A DNA stretch of 5,271 bases from Candidatus Hodarchaeota archaeon (GTDB taxonomy: Archaea; Asgardarchaeota; Heimdallarchaeia; Hodarchaeales; Hodarchaeaceae): NCBI GenBank assembly GCA_016840305.1, contig JAEOSP010000183.1:1-5271 (forward strand), given 5' to 3'. Below are positions 1 to 5,083 of this stretch, piece by piece. Within the stretch, counting starts at the first letter, position 1. Every line of letters starts with the position of its first letter. Position numbers and translations under genes: made by a program. A model generated the notes under the pieces. It made no database searches and was not told the DNA's origin. It was given only the letters and a program-made list of their open reading frames with translations.

Positions 1-121
1 AAGGCCCGCATTTTGGACAATAGATCTCAAACTCTACGGAAGCTTTAAGAAATGGTTCAATGGTTGGATCTTCAGGCACAGTTGCTTCTAAACTGAGCCT
101 TGTACGGTAGGTTTTTGTCAT
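1..121 (-). CDS. N-terminus of an unrecognised zinc-ribbon-like protein (partial)
   Basis: This minus-strand gene begins at ATG (121-119) and runs off the left edge, so only about 40 residues are visible. The start is the first possible one, because an in-frame TGA lies three codons upstream. The peptide has a charged N-terminus, TKTYRTRLSLEA, and reaches CPKCG at about residues 35-39, a typical half of a zinc ribbon or knuckle; a second CxxC would have to lie outside the window. I do not recognise the family. Some transposases and many archaeal small proteins carry such a motif, but nothing visible separates these options. The gene reads away from the rRNA-fragment array. A nested inverted repeat covers its start codon. 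Confidence 0.5.
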   Translation of the reverse strand, partial: MTKTYRTRLSLEATVPEDPTIEPFLKASVEFEIYCPKCGP

Positions 122-149
122 TGGGGGTCAACCATGACCTTAACCTACC
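106..149. repeat. Nested inverted repeat over the start of the leftmost gene
   Basis: An outer perfect 8-bp inverted repeat, GGTAGGTT (106-113) and AACCTACC (142-149), encloses an inner perfect 5-bp pair, GGTCA (126-130) and TGACC (135-139), with a four-base loop. The ATG of the minus-strand partial gene (119-121) lies between the inner hairpin and one outer arm. In the transcript it would sit inside the outer stem-loop. It could be an operator, a translation-controlling leader hairpin or a mobile-element end; the sequence does not decide. Confidence 0.5.
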
Positions 150-277
150 AATGTAAATTACTGTCGGTACTTTGTTAGCGAAGTTTTGGAAAATAACTCG
201 GATTTTCAGTTATATTAATTTTATTTAGTTTATCACTAATCCAATAAAGAACTGTAGAAATCTACTTAAAGGCACTT
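122..277. other. AT-rich intergenic stretch before the anchor remnant
   Basis: Beyond the inverted repeat this is AT-rich DNA with TATA-like runs around 210-230, which could serve as the minus-strand promoter of the leftmost gene. No RNA gene or 23S fragment similarity was seen here. The frame of the following anchor remnant is open only from about 248, after an in-frame TAA at 245-247. Confidence 0.4.
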
Positions 278-463
278 ATGATAGCATTACATACCATTCC
301 AAATGATCCTGACTCAGATTCTATACAAGTTAATGCTACACCTGGCTTCGAATTATTAACTGTGATAATTGCTCTTATACTTACCAGACTGGTTGTTTGT
401 CTTAGATCTTGGAAAAAAATCTACTTTACTAACACCAAAAGACGTGGGAACTGGCGACAGTAA
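278..463 (+). pseudogene. Remnant of a surface-protein C-terminal anchor (PGF/Heimdall-CTERM-like) fused to rRNA sequence
   Basis: This short frame encodes a low-complexity acidic spacer (residues 8-20), then TPGFELL (21-27), a hydrophobic helix (about 27-41) and a basic patch, RSWKK (43-47). That order (PGF-type motif, transmembrane helix, basic tail) is the archaeal C-terminal sorting/anchor signal, and the PGFELL form resembles the anchor reported for Heimdall-type Asgard surface proteins. The protein body is missing: an in-frame TAA at 245-247 closes the frame just upstream. The last 8 or so codons are read out of 23S rRNA sequence, and the stop (461-463) lies inside the rRNA fragment. 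I infer the 3' scrap of a surface-protein gene truncated on both sides, the downstream break being the junction with R1. An independent small membrane peptide is less likely. Confidence 0.5.
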
Positions 464-664
464 CCATGAGGTAGTAAACGAGTGCTGGGATAGATGATCC
501 CGTTGATAGAGCATTTTTCTAAAAGAAATACATGTGGAACTTTCGACCGACATGTTCAGTGTTTAAAACACACTACCACTAATCGCACAAGGGCTATTTT
601 TAATGAAAAGTAAGGAAATTTGCAGTCCGCTCATTTTTTCTAATAAAATACCTTAAAGAGTCAT
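435..664 (+). rRNA. 23S rRNA 3'-terminal fragment R1 (5'-truncated)
   Basis: This segment aligns by eye, base for base over long runs, with positions about 3036-3283 (R2). The shared tracts include TAACCATGAGGTAGTAAACG, the GGGAT/ATCCC hairpin, CGACCGACATGTTCA and CACTAATCGCACAAGGGCT, followed by a trailer ending in AGAGTCA. It lacks the sarcin-ricin loop half, so it cannot be a complete 23S gene. Relative to R2 the hairpin at 487-501 has a shortened loop (5 bases, against a longer inner stem in R2), but the closing stem is kept. The left border joins the anchor-remnant reading frame. Its AAAAGACG could also match the earlier AAAAGACG of R2 (3011-3018), which would make R1 internally deleted rather than simply truncated. 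The stop of the next gene (673-675, minus strand) lies 9 bases beyond. Confidence 0.85.
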
Positions 665-672
665 ATAAGTCC

Positions 673-1590
673 TCATTCTTTGATTTTTTTCAGAGTCCAT
701 AACAGACCTGGATGCTTAGAAATATCCCGATTAAACTGTTGCAAATTCCCAAAAAAATCTGGATGATATGTTTGTTCTCGGAAAAACATGTTTAAGCTGT
801 GTTTTTCAATTCTGGTTAGTGTTGATTGCATCTTTGTAAGGAATTCAATTGCATCGGTTCTTAGTTGGGTAAATAATTCGCTAGTAGGAGGCGGTACTCG
901 TCTCAATACGTTTCTAAGACCATCATCTAGACGAATTGACTGTAATACCTCTGGAATGTTCATAGTTGGAAAATGATATTTCTGACTCATCATATTTTGT
1001 AGAATGATACATTTCCTTAGTATTTCAGGTTCAAATTCAAGGTTTCTGATTATTGCCGTATCAAAAAGGTCTCTGGGAGTTTTTCGTGAGAGTAAAGCGG
1101 CACATTTCGCGCTGAAGAGTTCTTCTCTTTGTGGTAACAGGATTTGACATCTTTCATCCGTTCTTGGATGTTGGAACCACAAGAGCCTATCTTTTGGAAA
1201 AAACGGTATTCTATTGACAAATCCAATTTCGATTTTAAAGCTCTTATTTCTTTGGAATTTTATATCAAATCTTGTAAGTGCATAGCTAGAATTGATCTTA
1301 ATATCGCTCTTATTATAATTTAAATCAGATAAAATTCTCTTTATATACTGATCGATTTCATCTCGGTCTTTTTTCCACTCTTTACTCATAGTTTGCTGAC
1401 GAAAATTAAAATCCAAATCGACTGAAAGGCGTTCAATTGCAGGAAATTCAATGAAATTTAATGCACTTCCTCCGATAAAGCATAACCGTGTTTGTAGATA
1501 AGGGATATAACTAATTTGCTGTAGGACATCAGAGATACGATAGACTTTATTCACTGTGTCCTCTAAGTATTGTTCTGGATCGAATCTCAT
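673..1590 (-). CDS. AbiEii-type nucleotidyltransferase toxin
   Basis: This 305-residue protein matches the AbiEii/DUF1814 nucleotidyltransferase family, the toxin half of type IV toxin-antitoxin systems first described as phage abortive infection. Relatives transfer nucleotides onto RNA, including tRNA acceptor ends in MenT toxins, to stop translation. Visible motifs are the GGS...L turn at 40-44 (FIGGSAL), the metal-binding SVDLDF at 56-61 (D58, D60), a third acidic site in KIEIG (E121), and the C-terminal AKCAALLSRKTPRDLFD at 161-177 with K162, D174 and D177. All key residues appear intact and the length fits the family. The ATG (1590-1588) lies 2 bases after the AbiEi stop, so the pair is one operon with the antitoxin first. 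The stop lies 9 bases from rRNA fragment R1 and the gene points toward it. The substrate in this organism is unknown. Confidence 0.9.
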   Translation of the reverse strand: MRFDPEQYLEDTVNKVYRISDVLQQISYIPYLQTRLCFIGGSALNFIEFPAIERLSVDLDFNFRQQTMSKEWKKDRDEIDQYIKRILSDLNYNKSDIKINSSYALTRFDIKFQRNKSFKIEIGFVNRIPFFPKDRLLWFQHPRTDERCQILLPQREELFSAKCAALLSRKTPRDLFDTAIIRNLEFEPEILRKCIILQNMMSQKYHFPTMNIPEVLQSIRLDDGLRNVLRRVPPPTSELFTQLRTDAIEFLTKMQSTLTRIEKHSLNMFFREQTYHPDFFGNLQQFNRDISKHPGLLWTLKKIKE

Positions 1591-1592
1591 TC

Positions 1593-2423
1593 TTAGACTC
1601 CTCGTAAATTTCGCTCAATGAAATTTAGGGGAATATATAATTTCCATCGTGGATTAAGTACATTTTCCTCTAGTCGAAGTGTCCTATCTATGTATAGTTT
1701 ACTTGGAGAAAGCAAATTTTCGATTTCATTCAACACTTGTATAGGAAGTGCTTCATAATAGACAGAATGCTCTCGAAACACTTCTAGAATAAACCCAATT
1801 TTTCTTAGAAGTAATTGTTTATCTTGAAAAGCTTTTATTAATTCAAGGAGCGTATAATAGTCGATTCCTCCAAGTGATTCAAGACTTTTGAGGCATTCTT
1901 CCCATCCCCCAATATAATCAATACGGTTAAGACAATCAATGAAGGTTCTTTCTCTTGAGGAAACTCGAACAATTACGTCCTTTTTCAATCTAAATGTTGT
2001 GATTCCAAGTTCTGGATTAGGAAGATAAGTTGGTTTATAGCTAATGCTTCCTACCTTAAAGGGATAAAAATAGGATTTTACTCCAATTAATATCTCGGAA
2101 AAAGAATTATATGCGCACCCAAATAGCTCTAACGCTCCATGATATGTCACTATTCCCTTACCATTTCGAAATTTGGCTACAACTGTGAATTTATCAAATT
2201 GAAGAACACTATCATTCGTTTGATATAGAGGGATGCCTTGGTATAATTCACGTCTAATGTGTTTTATTTTTTCCTGTTTTATTAAGTTCGAAAGAAATAC
2301 ATCATTAATTACTTTAGGTTTAAGATGTGGATGCAATTGTTGCATAAATTCAACAATTTCATCAAAAGTAACTATTTTTCGTTTTAAAATTTCCCCATAC
2401 AGTTGATCTTGTTTAGTTCTCAA
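1593..2423 (-). CDS. AbiEi-type antitoxin / autorepressor
   Basis: This 276-residue protein matches the AbiEi (COG5340-like) antitoxin family. In studied systems it neutralises AbiEii without stable complex formation and represses its own operon through an N-terminal winged helix. Residues about 7-60 form the predicted winged helix (GEILKRKIVTFDEIVEFM onward). The C-terminal antitoxin region has the family signatures VTYHGALELFG (92-102) and RERTFIDCLNRIDYIGGWEE (157-176). The start is a TTG (2423-2421): an in-frame TGA two codons upstream excludes a longer form, and the next Met (residue 27) would cut into the winged helix. It precedes the toxin gene with a 2-base gap. A TATA-like stretch (about 2457-2468) and a perfect palindrome (2483-2494) lie upstream. 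Confidence 0.88.
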   Translation of the reverse strand: MRTKQDQLYGEILKRKIVTFDEIVEFMQQLHPHLKPKVINDVFLSNLIKQEKIKHIRRELYQGIPLYQTNDSVLQFDKFTVVAKFRNGKGIVTYHGALELFGCAYNSFSEILIGVKSYFYPFKVGSISYKPTYLPNPELGITTFRLKKDVIVRVSSRERTFIDCLNRIDYIGGWEECLKSLESLGGIDYYTLLELIKAFQDKQLLLRKIGFILEVFREHSVYYEALPIQVLNEIENLLSPSKLYIDRTLRLEENVLNPRWKLYIPLNFIERNLRGV

Positions 2424-2456
2424 CTCTTGTCAATCTCGGATATTTTTTTCATCTGA

Positions 2457-2494
2457 GTTATATTATCCCACTAAATTGGTAGGATAACGTTATC
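2457..2494 (-). promoter_or_regulatory. Candidate abiE promoter with palindromic operator
   Basis: On the minus strand a TATA-like GGATAATATAAC (2457-2468) lies about 35-45 bases before the TTG start of the antitoxin. About 15 bases further upstream is a perfect 12-bp palindrome, GATAACGTTATC (2483-2494). AbiEi proteins are known to bind inverted repeats in their own promoter, so this palindrome is a reasonable operator candidate. The assignment is inferred from position and symmetry only. Confidence 0.35.
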
Positions 2495-2714
2495 ATAATA
2501 CAACATCATGATTAAATTACCTTACACATATATAATTTTCCATTTCCAAAAAGAAATTGTTAAAGAAGGGATAATTTTAAGAAATTCAATTAATTATGAA
2601 TTCTCTAACCTCTTTTGACAGGTAGATGGTCTATATTTTATGATCTGACATGATGGAGCATATTTATCTACTTTCCTATCTTCTTTTTACGAAGATCTTT
2701 TCATTATTCTTGTG

Positions 2715-2739
2715 ATATCCCATAGGAACTATAGGATAT
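2715..2739. repeat. Imperfect 25-bp palindrome
   Basis: The arms ATATCCCATAG (2715-2725) and CTATAGGATAT (2729-2739) are reverse complements except for one position, around a GAA centre. It lies in the gene-free region between R2 and the AbiE promoter, about 290 bases upstream of the antitoxin start. It may be a protein-binding site. No function can be assigned. Confidence 0.4.
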
Positions 2740-2892
2740 ACCAACTGAAACGCAATATCCTATTCTTTCTTTCCTGAGTATTAAAAATTTATTCCTCCTA
2801 TGACTAAATCTTAATCTAGAATTAATTTTCTTCTTTTTTCAACATTGTTATCTTAATTAGATGTGTTGGATTCGTGAGAGGAACGAACCTTT

Positions 2893-2903
2893 AGTACGAG
2901 AGG
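2893..2903 (+). other. Intact sarcin-ricin loop in R2
   Basis: AGTACGAGAGG is the near-universal factor-binding loop of 23S rRNA. The flanking bases AACCT (2886-2890) and AGGTT (2908-2912) can close the stem. No base of the loop has changed, so the fragment is little decayed here. Confidence 0.85.
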
Positions 2904-3203
2904 AACAGGTTTGGTCGCCTCTAGTTTACGGGTTATCTGGAAGGGTATCGCCCGGCAGCCACGCGCTAAGAGATAAGTGCTGAATGCATCTAAGCACGAA
3001 ACTCACCTCGAAAAGACGAATCCGCTTTGCTATCATCGCAAGACATGGGGACTGGCGACGGTAACCATGAGGTAGTAAACGAGTGCTGGGATCTTTCGTG
3101 AAAGAAATCCCGTTGATAGAGCAGTTTTCTAAGAGAAAAACGCGTGGAGGTTGCGACCGACATGTTCATTTTTTATAAAACACTGCCACTAATCGCACAA
3201 GGG

Positions 3204-3266
3204 CTATTTCTAGTAAGAATAGTGGAATTGTTCAGTCCTCTCGTCTTTTTAAGAAATAATTAAAGA
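3204..3266 (+). terminator. Conserved two-hairpin trailer after the 23S end (R2)
   Basis: Hairpin A (about 3204-3222, CTATTTC / GAATAG) follows GGG at the 23S end. After the conserved TTCAGTCCTC comes hairpin B (TCTTT 3244-3248, AAAGA 3262-3266) with a T-run. R1 and R3 keep the same order with different stem sequences (R1: about 594-614 and 633-649; R3: 3937-3954 and 3980-3992), so pairing rather than sequence is conserved. The role could be transcription termination, rRNA 3' processing or a recombination site. The terminator label rests only on the hairpins and T-rich runs. Confidence 0.4.
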
Positions 3267-3283
3267 AAATCCTTTAGGAGTCA

Positions 3284-3318
3284 GTTTACGAAAGCCATTT
3301 TAGAAAGTTATCGTAAAC
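3284..3318. repeat. Perfect 8-bp inverted repeat at the R2/module 2 junction
   Basis: GTTTACGA (3284-3291) and TCGTAAAC (3311-3318) are perfect reverse complements with a 19-base spacer. The left arm starts at the base after the R2 border and contains the end of the relE reading frame. It may be a transcript-end hairpin of the toxin gene or a trace of the joining event. Neither is demonstrated, and comparable repeats were not found at the R1 or R3 borders. Confidence 0.4.
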
Positions 3319-3555
3319 CGCGTTTCTATGACCAATGAATAGAGCAATAATGCGTAAGGGGTTTGTTTTTATTTCTTATATTACTCGGTAGTCCCCTACT
3401 CTGAGGGAAAAGAATTTTGATCCTTTTAGCTGTTTTCCACTTTTTGGTTGGTCTCTTAAGGCTCGGATTTTCTGTTTAATGCGTTTTTGTAGTTGTTCTT
3501 CAAAGCATTTTAGTGTTTTATCCGCTTTTGGATGTAATAGAATCTGATATGACAT
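3286..3555 (-). pseudogene. RelE/ParE-superfamily toxin with an in-frame premature TAA
   Basis: Read from ATG (3555-3553), the frame gives a RelE/ParE-like ribonuclease/gyrase-toxin fold: SYQILLHPKADKTL, a helical KRIKQKIRAL region (24-33), LRDQPKSGKQLKG and LRVGDYRVI (51-59). A TAA follows at 3378-3376, exactly where the family has Tyr in RVIYEI. The same frame continues past it with EIKTNPLRIIALF and then IGHRNAVY, the conserved C-terminal strand with the Arg and Tyr that matter for catalysis in RelE enzymes, ending at TAA 3288-3286. The whole frame is 89 sense-equivalent codons, the normal family size. One base change (TAT or TAC to TAA) explains this, so the toxin is probably dead unless the stop is read through or is a sequencing error. 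A TTG at 3564 would overlap the antitoxin stop; the ATG, preceded by GAAGG, is preferred. Confidence 0.82.
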
Positions 3556-3560
3556 ATCCT

Positions 3561-3776
3561 TCAATCTTCAAACGGAATTAAAGTTTCTGGATGTTTTTCT
3601 GCTTCTTCACTTCTTGTTTGAAGCATAGATAAAAAATCTCTTGTTTTTTCAAATTCTAGTTGATTAGTAATCATAGTTCTTATTGCATCACTTCTGTTTT
3701 TGTATTTTCCTTCTGCTACTAATTTATCAATCATTTTTACTAGTGATGGGGGTAATCTTAGTTGTACTTGACTCAA
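3561..3776 (-). CDS. Ribbon-helix-helix (CopG/ParD-like) antitoxin
   Basis: This 71-residue protein has the ribbon-helix-helix pattern: VQLRLPPSLVKMIDKLVAEG (4-23) supplies the beta strand and first helix, and NRSDAIRTMITNQLEFE (27-43) the second helix. An acidic tail (about 45-71, EEAEKHPETLIPFED) is the usual toxin-wrapping segment. Such antitoxins dimerise, bind operator DNA and block the partner RelE/ParE toxin. Its TGA (3563-3561) lies 5 bases before the preferred toxin ATG, so the two form an operon in antitoxin-first order. The start is a TTG (3776-3774). The frame stays open upstream without an ATG, GTG or closer TTG, and the family pattern begins right after this codon. A stronger purine-rich stretch (complement of 3800-3806) is too far away, so the start is moderately uncertain. 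Confidence 0.85.
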   Translation of the reverse strand: MSQVQLRLPPSLVKMIDKLVAEGKYKNRSDAIRTMITNQLEFEKTRDFLSMLQTRSEEAEKHPETLIPFED

Positions 3777-3805
3777 TATCTCACTTTCTATTGTTTTATC
3801 CCCCT

Positions 3806-3829
3806 CACTTCTGTATACACTTCTGTTTA
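3806..3829. promoter_or_regulatory. Tandem 12-bp repeat: candidate operator of the RHH antitoxin
   Basis: CACTTCTGTATA (3806-3817) is followed directly by CACTTCTGTTTA (3818-3829), 11 of 12 bases identical. On the minus strand this sits just downstream of a TATA-like box (complement of about 3835-3845), where the transcription start should fall, and 30 bases before the antitoxin TTG. Ribbon-helix-helix antitoxins commonly bind short tandem or inverted repeats, so autoregulation here is a reasonable inference. Confidence 0.45.
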
Positions 3830-3881
3830 CAATTCTATAAATATCTTTCTCTTTCTCTTTGATTCTTGATAATATTCTAAG

Positions 3882-4008
3882 TAAGTTTTTTGATATTCTA
3901 GACGTATTGGATTCGCTACCACTAATCGCACAAGGGCTTTTTTTAGCTAAAAAGTGTGGAAATGTTCAGTCCTCACGTATTTTCTTAGAAAAAAGCTTTA
4001 AAGAGTCA
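3882..4008 (+). repeat. 23S rRNA 3'-terminal fragment R3 (internally deleted)
   Basis: The left part (about 3882-3915) matches the starts of R2 and R4: CTAGACGTATTGGATTCG here against TTAGATGTGTTGGATTCG in R2. It then jumps directly to the very end of the 23S, CTACCACTAATCGCACAAGG (3916-3935), followed by hairpin A (3937-3954), TTCAGTCCTC, hairpin B (3980-3992) and AGAGTCA (4002-4008). Roughly 310 bases present in R2, including the sarcin-ricin loop, are missing, so it cannot act as rRNA. Both outer borders of the repeat unit are nevertheless kept. Confidence 0.82.
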
Positions 4009-4137
4009 AATAGCGTGTGTTAAGGCATTTTCTGATCTTTTGTCCGATGATTTAAGCATATTCTTGCATATTTCCTGATTCTGAATTTTATTATTCTATA
4101 TGAAAACCTTTTTAAAAGAGGTAGTTCCTCGTTATAA
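4009..4137 (+). promoter_or_regulatory. Promoter region of module 3
   Basis: This AT-rich stretch contains TTTTAAAA (4110-4117), a TATA-box match preceded by an A-rich, BRE-like tract, about 25 bases before the ATG at 4138. That spacing predicts a leaderless or nearly leaderless transcript, common in archaea. Between box and ATG is a small inverted repeat, GAGG/CCTC (4118-4121, 4127-4130), where a repressor such as the encoded winged-helix protein might bind. The short arms make that tentative. Confidence 0.45.
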
Positions 4138-4602
4138 ATGGAAAAGATTATGACACTTACTCCTCCTCAAAAAGCGAATAGAGAAGATTACTTTGATAAA
4201 GCTCTAGGAACACCTAGTGCTCAAAAGATTCTTCGCTTTTTAGTTTGTTGGGAGAAACTTCCCTATAGAGACTTAATAGTCAAGTCAGGATTGAGTGAAA
4301 GTAATGTATATGCGACTCTTAAGAAGTTACAGCAGTCAGGCATTGTAATTTCTGATGTACGTGGGATTTACCAATTGAGTGAGGATGAGTTTACTCAAAC
4401 AGTCAAAGCAGCATATTCAGTTTTTCTTAAACGGATCATTTCTCAAAATCTCTATGAAATTTCGAAACAAATAGATCTAGTATCACCAGAGAAAATTATT
4501 GATCAGTTATTATATTTAAAAGATACCTACAAGCCGTTTATTGACAAATATTATTCCAAAAAGTTCTCATCTTTGATTGGTGGTTTAATTAACTCAGTTT
4601 AG
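4138..4602 (+). CDS. Winged helix-turn-helix regulator or antitoxin candidate
   Basis: This is a 154-residue protein. Residues about 25-85 form a winged helix: SAQKILRFLVCWEKLPYRDL (helices 1-2), SGLSESNVYATLKKLQQSGI (turn and recognition helix) and VISDVRGIYQLS (wing). The pattern is close to MarR/TrmB-type archaeal regulators that pair with a second domain. The C-terminal half (about 90-154) is predicted helical, rich in K, Y and I, with no motif I recognise. An alternative ATG at 4150 would remove four residues; 4138 fits the TATA spacing. It lies 8 bases before the zinc-protease-like gene, on the same strand, forming a two-gene unit. By analogy with the flanking TA operons and with HTH/ImmA-type pairs, it may repress the unit and be the target or partner of the downstream protein. 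That role is inferred. Confidence 0.7.
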   Translation: MEKIMTLTPPQKANREDYFDKALGTPSAQKILRFLVCWEKLPYRDLIVKSGLSESNVYATLKKLQQSGIVISDVRGIYQLSEDEFTQTVKAAYSVFLKRIISQNLYEISKQIDLVSPEKIIDQLLYLKDTYKPFIDKYYSKKFSSLIGGLINSV

Positions 4603-4610
4603 GGATTTTA

Positions 4611-5078
4611 ATGGGAGTTATTTCAGATCAGCTTTTAGAGTTGGTTTCACGGGGAAGAATTCTTATCGAAAAAGTATTTGGTGTTCAAGTGACGGCTGAA
4701 ATTCGAGTTGGTACTTCAACAGATCTAATTCCCCCCATCAGAAAATCATTTACTAAAAGAGCTCCTCATTTAGTACCAAAGATTGAATCATTAATTCCTG
4801 ATTTAGATGGTATTTATTTAAAAGATACACATGAAATATGGATAGTTCAGGGGAGAGGGGAAAATTTCCAAACGGTCCTTCATGAAATGCTCCATTCCAT
4901 TCAAAATTGTACTCCCAATCGTGAAAATATTGTTGATTTCTTAGTCTATACACTAGTTGGGCTGAATGATAGTATTTTACCAGAGGTCCTTACAGAGTGG
5001 AACGAAATAGAGAAATCAGTTGGGTTAAAAAGTATCCAAACGCGTTTACTTTCTAAAGGTGATTGTGAGGAGTTCTAA
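4611..5078 (+). CDS. Small HExxH zinc-protease-like protein
   Basis: This is a 155-residue protein with a clear zincin core, TVLHEMLHSIQN: H91 and H95 would bind zinc and E92 is the catalytic base. E105 or D109 is the best candidate for the third ligand, but this is not certain. The upstream part (about 1-80) has a strand-rich segment ending in DGIYLKDTHEIWIVQG, which resembles the edge strand before the active helix in minimal metalloproteases. No signal peptide or membrane segment is seen, so it probably acts in the cytoplasm. The ATG lies 8 bases after the regulator stop, with GGGA in the gap. Pairing with an HTH protein recalls XRE/ImmA-IrrE (COG2856) modules, some of which behave as toxin-antitoxin or phage-repressor-cleaving systems, but the sequence is not a typical ImmA. 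Its stop lies about 6 bases from rRNA fragment R4. Confidence 0.7.
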   Translation: MGVISDQLLELVSRGRILIEKVFGVQVTAEIRVGTSTDLIPPIRKSFTKRAPHLVPKIESLIPDLDGIYLKDTHEIWIVQGRGENFQTVLHEMLHSIQNCTPNRENIVDFLVYTLVGLNDSILPEVLTEWNEIEKSVGLKSIQTRLLSKGDCEEF

Positions 5079-5083
5079 TTTTA

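Larger units (their letters stand above)
2424..2839. other. 416-base AT-rich intergenic region upstream of the AbiE operon
   Basis: No convincing gene is seen on either strand. The right-hand part contains an imperfect palindrome at 2715-2739 (11-base arms ATATCCCATAG and CTATAGGATAT, one mismatch, GAA centre), with a further ATATCC about 15 bases later. The right edge merges into the poorly conserved start of rRNA fragment R2. A stretch around 2617-2660 has faint similarity to the start of the rRNA fragments (GACAGG...GGTCTAT), possibly an eroded copy, but too weak to call. Confidence 0.45.
2840..3283 (+). rRNA. 23S rRNA 3'-terminal fragment R2 (most complete copy)
   Basis: This is the last roughly 370 bases of an archaeal 23S rRNA plus a trailer, with no upstream 23S sequence in the window. 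Landmarks are the universal sarcin-ricin loop AGTACGAGAGG (2893-2903), CAGCCACGCG (2955-2964), AAGAGATAAGTGCTGAATGC (2968-2987), ATCTAAGCACGAAACTCACC (2988-3007), a GGGAT/ATCCC hairpin with an inner TTTC/GAAA stem (3088-3111) and the 3' region CACTAATCGCACAAGGGCT. Similarity starts weakly at about helix 93 and is clear from GATGTGTTGGATTCG (2860-2874). It ends at GGAGTCA (3277-3283). Domain VI stems look intact, so it was recently a working rRNA end or still folds as one. It could be a separately transcribed rRNA piece; a duplicated gene end is more likely given three sister copies. The relE stop lies 2 bases past the end. Confidence 0.9.

Noticed and set aside
356..553. 65-codon minus-strand frame
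   Set aside because: It lies across the anchor remnant and the conserved 23S sequence of R1, and its translation has no protein-like pattern. It is a chance frame opposite rRNA.
788..976. 62-codon plus-strand frame
   Set aside because: It lies wholly antisense inside the well-supported AbiEii gene and matches no recognisable family.
2617..2660. Possible fifth, eroded 23S fragment start (GACAGG...GGTCTAT...TGACATGATGGA)
   Set aside because: Only scattered matches to the fragment borders are seen, with no sarcin-ricin loop or 3'-end sequence following. It could be chance in AT-rich DNA.
2653..2715. Possible 20-residue hydrophobic peptide on the plus strand
   Set aside because: It is very short, has no ribosome binding site or conserved context, and hydrophobic runs are common in AT-rich DNA.
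2840..3283. R2 as the end of a complete, in-place 23S rRNA gene
   Set aside because: The sequence upstream is AT-rich non-rRNA DNA followed by the AbiE operon, with no domain I-V sequence, and the helix 93 part is already degraded.
4753..4953. 66-codon minus-strand frame
   Set aside because: It lies antisense to the HEMLH protein gene, which has a clear motif and operon context.
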